Both the position numbers and the translations under genes were made by a program. Positions 55,111-64,000 of a stretch of DNA of 64,000 nucleotides are shown here, in pieces; position 1 is the stretch's first letter; each line of letters starts with the position of its first letter. The notes under the pieces are model-generated. The model saw only the letters and a program-made list of their open reading frames with translations. It was not told where the DNA came from and searched no databases. The stretch is from Schistocephalus solidus (Eukaryota > Platyhelminthes > Cestoda > Diphyllobothriidea > Diphyllobothriidae): contig WEDG01003262.1 of NCBI GenBank assembly GCA_017591395.1, positions 1 through 64,000 of the forward strand, given 5' to 3'.

Positions 55111-56084
55111 TGGGGCTTTTAGTTATTACCTGAGCTTTCAATATTGTTCCACCGATAACCCCAAAATTTGTATTTTTGGCTGCCCATTCGCAGTTAAATG
55201 AATGTTCAGTGGATTTCCTGTTGTAGCAGGTGGACTTTTATTCAAGTATTCGCATTCATTTTGGTCTGCGCCTATAACACTTAATTCAGACTTATTTACT
55301 GTAAGTTAGAGATTAAATTATAAGGAACCTAAAACGCAGAAAAATGCAAAGCCATTAAAGTATCCGTTTAACTTTCAATACCAGCAAATGAACATGCTTT
55401 TGGAAAAAAGAGCCGCAGAGTGCAAGTATGATGCGAAGGATTCTTTATAAATAAGCCCACTGATCAGTGTCCTCACAAATTAATGGTCAAGCTGCGTTGG
55501 TATTACCTGATCAGCCTTGATGGCAGAAATGAAGACAAAAATTGATTTTTGCCATCCAGTTCCGTCAAAGCGAACAAAAGACAGTTATTTAAAGGTAGAA
55601 CAAATAAATATAAGGAAAATTGGAATGCCAAGTCCCCGGGGATTACTACCTACAGCCTCTCCGACGATGAGAAGGTAGTAGGAAATATTCCCTTCAATGA
55701 ATGTCTTCGCTGACGGTACCATATTACCCCAATATAGCAATTAGCTGTTTTTAGCACTTTGCTCCTACGCATAAACTACTACAAGGAAGTTCCATCTGAT
55801 TCCATCCGATGTTTTATATAAACTTACTTTGGGGCACTAAGAGAAATAGAAGTCTAACTTATGCATACCTTTTACTCTCCTTTGAACATCGCTCTATTTC
55901 CCCCTCTCACTCATTCTCTCTCTCTCTCAAAACATCTCTCCAAACATAAGCAAAGAGAAAGGCGTGTAGGAATTTGTACTACGCAGAAAAATTCAGGCAC
56001 TCTCACTGTGTCCGAAATTCAGAGCCGTTGTAACCTAAATTAAGACAAAAACAAGTTCCCTAGATCGCTAAGACTCTATCTTTA

Positions 56085-56117
<33 letters not shown>

Positions 56118-56382
56118 GCGCTAGGCAGTTGAACTTTCATTCTAATCAGAACTAAGAAAGTGACAACAGAGTGCAAAGGAGAAAATATGCAATTAAAAAA
56201 AGTTTACTACAAGCTATTTTCGCTCCTATATGAAGCCTGTAGGTAAACAGACAGTTTGGCAGCTTTTTGTCAGCTCACCTGTGTGTGGCCTTCAAGGTTA
56301 CGTGGATACGAAAATAAGAAGAAAATCTATGAAGTTACCATTCGACTGTGCAGGACAATATGGACACATGCATGTCAGTTAA
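55111..56382. other. No gene recognised; (TC)n tract
   Basis: AT-rich spacer with a (TC)n microsatellite at about 56086-56117 and a CT-rich patch near 55900-55930. Confidence 0.5.
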
Positions 56383-56680
56383 ATCGTCGTAGTCCGACGA
56401 TTACCACTGTATGCTCCACAGAAGGGTGGTGCAGGGACGGCAACTTGTGAGCAAATTGGTTTTATGTCATAGTACACTTGCACTGCATCTACCGTACTCT
56501 CACTTCCCTTACACACCTGTGCGCAGTGTCAAGACATAGTCAAGAAGACTGGAGGCGGGGTCAGGCGCAGGTGAATCATATCCAAGAGCCAGCAGCCACG
56601 CGTGCCCATGTTTGGAAAGCACCCCCCAGGTTCCGCATTTGTAATGGTACCTCATCCCAAATAACACCTACCGCACCCTG
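56383..56680 (-). mobile_element. ZnF-LINE 3' UTR fragment, diverged subfamily
   Basis: Begins with the terminal hairpin ATCGTCG-TAGTC-CGACGAT (56383-56401), identical in stem and loop to copy A. It continues with GTATGCTCCACAGAAGGGTG, GTGCAGGGACGGCAACTTG and CAGTGTCAAGACATAGTCAA. After about 56580 it departs from the other copies. Confidence 0.75.
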
Positions 56681-58304
56681 ATTCGGCCCCCGTGTTGGTC
56701 CAGCCCATCTTTATGTGGCCCGTTAAGGGGGCTCACACACCACACCGCTTAAGGGTGGCCTTCCATTGCATGGATAAAAGGCAGAATATGGAATATGCAG
56801 CCCGCATTCTTCGCCCAATTCGAGGCCGGTGTGGTAGGGTAAGGCTAAGGTTGAAGGGCATTGTAGTGGATACCCCATGCAACTTTAGCACTGGGCCCCC
56901 GTCACATGGGAATGGTGCCTAACCATTTTTCCAACCGAAGAAACCTCTGGACGTTTTTGTTACATTTTATTTGGACCCAGCTATCAATAAATGGAAAAAT
57001 TGAGATGATCAATTTTATCCTGGTATCCTATGCCCCACATTTTGGAGTTCATTATATTGTAATACTTATAGGGGGTTCCGTGTAGTTATATACATGCTGA
57101 CAGTCAACAAATATAGTTATATATACCTTATAATCGCTCGCAGACGGGAAACAGCAAATTGACTGAAACTTTAAAATAATAGTGAAGGACTCTAAGCGAA
57201 TTGAAAATATTTAAACAATATTAAAATTTAATATAACAGTTTGTAGGAATATGAACTTCACATAAAAACGGGAAGTTCCTGAAATGTCAAAAATCTACAT
57301 AACTGAGTTAAGTTAAGTGTTAAAGATACAAAATCCTACGAGTTTAAAATAACTATTAAGTAGATCAGCACAAATAGAAAAACGTTTGAAAATAGTCCTT
57401 CAGATAGGTTTTTCCGTAAATATCCTCCAAAAATAAGTCCACTGTACCGTATGGCCCGCAGTTTAAGTATACATTCCGAGGCGACTTCACACGAATTAAC
57501 TGCATTTTGGTCCGTTTTTCTTTTGTTTGAGATGCGGCTGACTAAAACGAAAATTCTTCCCTTAATTTCCTCTACAGGGACGTCATAGGAATAAAATTCT
57601 TCATAAGTTCACATGTTGCCATGCCAGTCAGTGACTAATACGTTTAAATAGAAGTGTAACGTGCCTTCGATGCCGTACATTGTGGCCAAACGGGAAAATG
57701 TATCTCTACACGCATCCATAAACGTGAACCGGCAGTCCAGAGGCGTGAACATCTATTCCAAGTAACCAGGCACCCCTTCGTACTTCTCCTGGGACAAAAC
57801 TCGCATTGTAGGGGTCTGCACCGCCAAAACGTCCGAGTTTAATGCCATATACAAAACCTCAGTGAAAAATAGCAGTGATGAAGAACAATCAATACAGACG
57901 CACGATGATGTGACTATTGATCTTTGCGCAAGACGGAACGTTTAATTTATTGTTTTGCTTAAGTTCTTAAATCTGATGACAACCTAGGGAAACCGGCATC
58001 AAAAATTTACCCAATATTTTCCTACTATTTCCAAAGATCCTGTTTAGCTTTAAATATTTTCCTTGAGACCAATGCCTTCTAATTCATACCGTTTTGTGTA
58101 TACTAAGATACACTTACTCCCGCTTATTTTTTACAGGTATATCTGTTAGGAGTAACGAAGAGTTATCGATAGTCCTTTAAATGCTGGCAAAGAATTTTCC
58201 ATTTTAGGTGTTTCAATAGATTGCCCAGAAATATACACAATGTTCTCTATGGTTATCAAAACCTTCAAAGAAAGAAATTACTAAAACGCATTTACCAAAA
58301 TATT
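56681..58304. other. No feature recognised
   Basis: AT-rich; no recognised product or repeat. Confidence 0.45.
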
Positions 58305-58640
58305 TTTTAGAGAGGGGTTAACTTTATTTTGAAAGTATAATTCAAAAGTTTTCAGCTACAATTTCCCCCCATTCACCGTGAATAAGATTGGGCATTCAAA
58401 CCACATAGCACCGGAAGATCACAAACGAATGGCTGAAGACTTCAACTATCGACCTCATGACGATTCGTCCTTGAAAGCGTAGAAAAATGCACATCTCCTG
58501 TATTTCATTTAAACGGTGCCAGTGTTGTGCGCTGATGACCTCATTATTGTAGTTCGAATAAACAACGAAGGATATAAGAAAATTTACATGTGAATGGAGA
58601 GCAAACACAATGATGGTTCAATTTCTTAAAACCGCACTTT
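58305..58640 (+). repeat. 290-bp dispersed repeat with a 75-bp internal insertion
   Basis: Matches 45470-45757 from GTTAACTTTATTTTGAAAGT to TCAATTTCTTAAAACCGC, except for extra sequence at about 58383-58456 between CACCGTGAA and GATTCGTCCTTGAA. Confidence 0.75.
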
Positions 58641-60249
58641 AATAATTACTTCTTGGACTTTCTTCCTACTGCAGCCTGTCGTTTAGGTCATAGTTGAAAA
58701 CTCACCCAAACACGAAAACACATCACTGAGAAAAATAAATACCCACAACAAGAGTCGATAATTTATATATTTAAGGTAAATTAAAAACATGCTTGAATAA
58801 TTAACCTTCTTAAAAGGTGCTTTAAATGGGTATTTTGCTGACGGATATCTTAGTACTTTCTTTCTTATGAAGAATTAATGAAGGTGAAAGGTTGAGAATT
58901 TTGGTCGAATTTTCGACTACCATAGCATTTAGCGATAATTTTCTACTGCAAATAAAACAATCCAATTTCCTCTCCATATTGGCACCTTTGGCTATAGTTG
59001 CTTACTTTTTTGTGTCATGGTGGTATTTGGATGAATACGAAGCTTTTGTAAAAATTGGTAATCTTCCCCGCTGGCATTAAGATATGAGTATTCGATAAGG
59101 TACAGAAATATGTTGGGTCATTTAAGCAAAGGCCTATATCTCAGAGGTTTGTGAATCTGTCTTTGGAAATCGAAACATTGTACGGTTGTCTAAAATAACC
59201 GGGTTTCTTTCACCTCGCTTCTTTTGCTTTACGGGGAGGAAAAATATATTAACAATTGCGCAAATCCCACCTGGTAAAACACTTGAATTCAGATTACTCT
59301 TTTCTTATAGCAAAAGATTCGAGAACGCGCAGACATAGTCTAGGATAGTACATGAAACCAGCGAGCACATGGTAGCATAGCTTTCCGCTCTTAATTGTCA
59401 ACATGGTGTCTGATAAAATTAGACATAAACATATTGTGCACAGAAAAACGGAATTTTCCAGAATACACTAGGCGAAAAAATAAAATTGTCTGCATCTTAA
59501 TTGCAGAAAATGGATTATCTTCATTTCCGTCATCCCGTTTCATGAGGGAAAAAGTGCGCTTTCACTCATTTAGTACGCCTGATCTCCGAAAACCTTCCTA
59601 TGTGAACTTACAATGAAATTTCTTTATTATCTAAAAAGCACGATATGATTGGTAGCCTCACGTAGATTTTGACTTTTCGGTGGATAATTTAGGAAATCCA
59701 AATGCAGCAAAGTTTTCATAGCATGCATAATAGTAGGACAAGTAAGATTTCACTCACAACTGTTACCAACAGGCCAAAGCAATAAAGGTCAACTTCCGTC
59801 CTGGGTGTCAGTAAACTTCTGCCCTCACAAAAAAACCCGATTTCGATATCCGAATTGCAATCTTGTCGGGTTCTTACGACAGCGCTTTAGTTTGCGCCGT
59901 CATCACAGACGGTTCAGTAAAGTAAAGCCAAATGGCTTTATCTCGTCCCATACGTTTTCGTCACCAGTTCTAATATGGCTGCAAAAATATGGCAGTTTGA
60001 AAAGCTCCTAGTGATAGGGCTAGCTGAGTTTAGGTAATGCGATAATCCTAGCCTGTGACAGCCCAAAGTCAAACCGACTGAGCCTTGAAACATGTTTTCC
60101 TGATGTCGAGTCCGTCGACAGGCATATTGACGTTCCCCCCGCTTACGAAACCTTCCGCTTGTACCTATAGAAAAACCAGGACAAGGCACCATACTGCAAT
60201 TGATACTTCGACCGGCGTTGGAGATAACCTTCATCGAGTGGCCTACAGC
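58641..60249. other. No feature recognised
   Basis: A 62-codon hydrophobic frame at 58892-59080 has no supporting context. Otherwise AT-rich spacer. Confidence 0.45.
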
Positions 60250-60580
60250 GAGGTTGCGTGCAGGGACGGTGACTTGCGCGTGAATTAGTTTATCTTGATA
60301 GTAGATCGAAGTAGCATCTATCATCCTCTCACATCGTGGCAAGAGGGAGTCAGGAACAACAGTCGAGCACAGGATCTGGCTGGCGTGAAACCGCACCCAG
60401 GCGTGCCACCACATTCCTGGTCCACGCACAAAAAGCCAGGATTTCACACCGTAAAGGGGGGGGGGGCGGTTGCGGGTGATCTAAATCACCTCTGAGTGGG
60501 ATTATCATAAATGCCCCGGGTAAAAAGGGTAGACAGAAGAGCCATCAGACTCAACAACCCAACCTCTCTCTTAAACAGTT
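60250..60580 (-). mobile_element. Diverged ZnF-LINE 3' UTR fragment
   Basis: GTGCAGGGACGGTGACTTGC with GCGTGAATTAGTTT is nearly identical to the X copy at 441-1244. The rest (CCGCACCCAGGCGTGCCACC, CATAAATGCC) is rearranged or diverged. A run of ten G lies at about 60457-60466. Confidence 0.7.
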
Positions 60581-60721
60581 TTCAAAGCCGTCATATGGTC
60601 GAGGCTGCGTTAAGTTCAATTATGATTTACTTGACAAGTTAAGTGGTATTTCTGTTTGAATTTGTTCAATCAACGCAGGACAAAATGCTGAGCCGTCAAC
60701 ACCTGCTGAAAAGACCGTAAC

Positions 60722-60960
60722 ATTTTAACTTTTGGTAAGGGTGGCTTTACGGCAGCCTAAACAGGAGACGGGAACACGATCGGTCGGCTCAATTTCCATA
60801 GGTGGTCTTGTGATTATTTTCCGTAGGGTCAAAGATTTACGTGTCCTTACCCTTACACTAATCCTAGCATAAATCTTAACTCTAGCTCTTTCCTAAAATT
60901 AAACCCTACAGTTAGCATTCTTCTGACCCTAACACTAACTTTGAACCTACTCCGAACCTT
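60722..60960. mobile_element. MITE-like element with TTAGGG-like core, inverted
   Basis: GGCAGCCTAAACAGGAGACG resembles the terminal repeat at 29660. It is followed by ACCCTTACACTAATCC-type CCCTAA units up to 60960, where a 290-bp repeat fragment begins. Confidence 0.55.
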
Positions 60961-60961
60961 A

Positions 60962-61055
60962 TTGACGGGTTTTTGAAATACAGCTGCCATCTTTTCTGCA
61001 TGTGAATCCTATTATATGCACGTCAGTTGGCATATTTCACCCATTATTTTCAACA
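60962..61055 (-). repeat. Partial 290-bp dispersed repeat
   Basis: GACGGGTTTTTGAAATACAG, CCATCTTTTCTGCATGTGAA and ATATTTCACCCATT match the GGCGGG end of the copy at 37826. Confidence 0.65.
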
Positions 61056-61274
61056 AATCTGTTGAATATGGTTCTGTAACGCTAGGAGCCATTCAACTTT
61101 TTCTAACCTTAGTCTGTCTTTTAGACATTGACCGAGGTCAATGGCCTACGTCCTGAGGAGGTATGTCGGTTTTGGGGATTAATGGGGCTGCTTTATTGTG
61201 ACTGTCGTCAGTAATATTATATACATTTAAACACCTAATTCCTTTAAATCATGATGAAAATTACATGTATGAAT

Positions 61275-61400
61275 GCCGTGTATGGCCGCCTAAACAGGAC
61301 ACAGGAAAAGGAACCATCCACAATGCATATGGCTCTGGGCTAAATTTCAAGAAAATTATGTTTAGGATCAAAGTGAGGGTAAGGTTTGAGAAAAACCGAA
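61275..61400. mobile_element. MITE-like terminal fragment
   Basis: TATGGCCGCCTAAACAGGAC with ACAGGAAAAGGAACCATCC matches the terminal repeat of 29655-30022 and 32815. Only a short part of the core follows. Confidence 0.55.
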
Positions 61401-63564
61401 GGAAGGAGGAGATCAGATTTTCAGGGCAACGTAAATACAATCACGGTAATCTTTCCAGTGGAGATGCACCGGTCGAAGCAAACCTACCGATCCAGTTCAA
61501 GATTGTCGGATCCACTGCTCAAGCATTAGTGGGCCTTTGGATGGTATCAGGATGCCCAGGGTGCACAAGCGCTATTCAAAGAAATGTATACCGATAATTT
61601 AATGTGAAATAGAAGCTGGTTTCCCAATAAATTCTTAGAAATAGCCAGCTTATCGGCAACTAAATCAGCCTGAATTAGATCAATAATCAGGAATATTACT
61701 TTGATACGAATACAGAACCATCAAACTGAGTGAACCTGTTTAGGCATCAAGGTTGTGATTTTCAGAAAAATCGCGGAGTTGCACAGAGCTTACTCCAAAG
61801 TCAATTGGACGAACACTGCCGGCAGGTTTTGAAAGGAGATGAAGACAACTTCCTGGACGCTAGAAAAGTATTCGTTGGTGGCTAGTTGTTCCTTAAATTG
61901 TATTTAATTTTTGCAGTACAGGTGAAACATGTTAAATCTGATTTTTCTATTCGACTAGCACCTACTAGGATAGGCATCAAGCTACAGTAGTACACCAGTG
62001 GAAGGAATCACGATGTTGTAGCACCCTTTGGCGTTTGCGTCGGTCGGACGTAGTCAGCCTCACTCTGGCGCGTATGTATGTCCAACAACTGGGTCAACCG
62101 AGCACGACTCCGCATGTTCAATCCCCAGTTGACACGACTGCTTGCATCCGTTGGTAACCCGCGAGCTAAACCAACCTGGCCTGCCTGCCTGCCTGCCTGC
62201 CCGGACTGCGGGGGGTTAGGGCAGACAGGCGGTGCCTTTGATGTCAGCTCGGGGTTGGTCCCTAGTTCTGAATTTATTGACGGTGGCGGGCCATAAAGGG
62301 CCCGGAAAGTATCCAAAACAAAATGAGGTCCGACTTTGCGCTTCCTTTTACTGCAGAGACAAAGTAAGACGTTTCAGGGGGTGTGGACTTGGAGGGCTTC
62401 GACCGATCCATCTTAAGCTGGCTGAGCGTACAGGACTCGTTGTAAACAACCATTTGAGGTGCACTGACCTGTACGATAAATGTATCCACCTCTACAGGGC
62501 GCGCCAGTTGATCCTATTAGCGTTACAGCACAGCCTATACCTGATCAACCGGTTGTATTTTATGGCTGACTGCGATAGACATTAAAAACTTGAATTCAAC
62601 CATATCTAGGCAGCTTACCTAGTGTTCACCTGTTACATTTGGTATTTAAACTAACGCAAAATTAAGTGTATACTTAACCAAACAAACGCTTAGCATTAAC
62701 CAAATATCGGAGTTGGCTCCGGTCGCCCAGAAGTGAGGATCACAAACTTTGTGTAAATTCTAGTCTGTACTTATTTTTAGCTAAACAAATATTATTGGTT
62801 GAACGGTTGCCTGCGCGTGTCATATCCCTCACTTGCGCCTTTTGACTGGATTATTTTGACTTTGCGAGTAGATTCGATATCGTACGGTATTTGGAACTCT
62901 GGGTGACGATTTAGCAGTAAATCTCGTTAATCTTCGAAGTCGGCTGTCAAATAAGTATAAAAAAACTATTTCTTTGTGTATGTTTTTTATATTCTCTATT
63001 TGACTGTTAAGTGGCATCAAAAATCAATAGGCGAAGGCAAATTACTTTAGTCCTTTTTTACCGATGTTGGTTTTGCTTTCAAAACGCAATGGCCTGGTGA
63101 ACCGCAAACGACCTCAGATTATGTAACCCTACCTAACTAATTCTTCCTATAAGTTGACACGGGCGGCTGAATTGGTGGCTTTCAGCCACGGTAATTGCGT
63201 CGTCTGTATAAAGTTCTTTTGGGCGCACGTAGCCTGATTGTAGCCACTTCTGTCTTAGCCAACATACGCTGTCCAAGAAAGTTATAATAGCTTGAGGGGA
63301 CCTTGTCAATCACCGGGATGGTTTCTCCGGGATCTACGCGGTGATCAGAAGACGGACTGCAATTCTGTTTCGTTCCCCCTCTCACGCCCCCCACCCTGAC
63401 AAAAAGCTTCTACACCTGATAAAGAGACGATGGTCTTTATTAAAGGCCAAAGACTGAAAAATTAGCGTTTACCTTTTCAATGCAGATATCCCTCAACTGC
63501 GGACACGTTTTTAGTTTGCAAGAGTGGCTAAATCCTATTGGTTGAAAGTCATGTGTGTGCACAT
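61401..63564. other. No gene recognised; short (GCCT)n run
   Basis: A GCCT microsatellite lies at about 62179-62202. Overlapping frames around 62008-62585 owe their length to it and to GC-rich sequence. I recognise no protein. Confidence 0.5.
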
Positions 63565-63755
63565 GTGCCCTATTCCATGTCCGGATTTCTTGACTCTGCC
63601 GTGACACCGGGTTCAGGTGGGGGAGGAGGAGAGAGTGCGACAGCTACAGCACGAGTCTTCTATCACTTCGACATAATCTATGCGCAAGTCACTGTCCCTG
63701 CATCACCCTTCTGTGGAGCATAAGATGGCATTTTCGGACTACGACGATCGAACTG
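63565..63755 (+). mobile_element. ZnF-LINE 3' UTR end
   Basis: TTCTTGACTCTGCCGTGACA, CCGGGTTCAGGTGGGGGAGG, GCACGAGTCTTCTATCACTT, CATCACCCTTCTGTGGAGCA, then CGGACTACGACGATCGAACT at the terminus. About 190 bp of the UTR end only. Confidence 0.8.
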
Positions 63756-64000
63756 TCGTCGCAACTGTAACTTTTGGATATTTTGGCGTTACCACCAAAA
63801 ATATATGAAACCCCAAGTAGATCGGTAAGAAAAATGACCTTTTAGATTGAATCTATCTTAAACCATGTTTAGCTTCTTGTCAGAATTCCAAATGGGGATT
63901 TAGCCACCAAATGAGGAATGGCTCCACAGCCATCACAGCCCCTCCTAACACTGCTAGCGTATTACACAGACCTACCGTTTATTCCCTGAGTGTCATGTTT
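63756..64000. other. No feature recognised
   Basis: Nothing seen in the last 245 bp. Confidence 0.4.

Noticed and set aside
58892..59080. Hydrophobic 62-residue frame that could be a membrane peptide or exon
   Set aside because: AT-rich sequence often yields hydrophobic frames; no splice, promoter or conservation evidence.

Overview
The window looks like repeat-dominated genomic DNA of a flatworm, most likely a diphyllobothriidean tapeworm (a Schistocephalus, Spirometra or Dibothriocephalus relative). That assignment is inference. It rests on recognising a LINE family whose reverse transcriptase runs into a C-terminal string of C2H2 fingers of the RIGLVGHLRIH / HRMGLFGHMRIH type, and on abundant Penelope-like elements (PLEs). 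I see no bacterial features and no host gene that I can support. Every coding signal I recognise belongs to a decayed retroelement.

Layout. 1-5.35 kb: pieces of the zinc-finger LINE (ZnF-LINE), all on the minus strand: a 5' UTR end running off the left edge, a solo 3' UTR, then copy I, truncated inside its endonuclease. 6.2-18.0 kb: a three-layer nest. A PLE fragment was interrupted by LINE copy A (minus strand, about 5.4 kb without its own insertion, flanked by a 10-bp target duplication). A was then interrupted in its reverse transcriptase by LINE copy B (plus strand, 5'-truncated, 8-bp target duplication). 19.0-22.45 kb: a PLE arranged as a large palindrome between two (TA)n tracts, with the YVDD reverse transcriptase and GIY-YIG endonuclease still readable. 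22.8-36.6 kb: PLE fragments, tRNA-headed SINEs, short MITE-like repeats and LINE 3' UTR remnants in otherwise featureless DNA. 36.6-42.1 kb: another PLE fragment split by LINE copy C, which is nearly complete but heavily mutated. 42-64 kb: mostly AT-rich sequence with a 290-bp dispersed repeat, a second SINE family with tRNA-like heads, repeats with a TTAGGG-like core, and further LINE 3' UTR scraps.

How the pieces work together. The ZnF-LINE would encode one polyprotein: an EEP endonuclease that nicks target DNA, a reverse transcriptase that copies the RNA from the nick, and a zinc-finger tail of likely nucleic-acid-binding role. Four copies share a hairpin placed over the stop codon, with paired substitutions, and several 3' ends share a terminal hairpin. 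These are the most interesting RNA-level signals here. The PLE would encode a Penelope-type reverse transcriptase fused to a GIY-YIG nickase. SINEs and MITE-like repeats have no coding capacity and would depend on enzymes supplied in trans. All copies in this window carry stops, frameshifts or truncations, so none looks autonomous. All identity and homology statements were made by eye.
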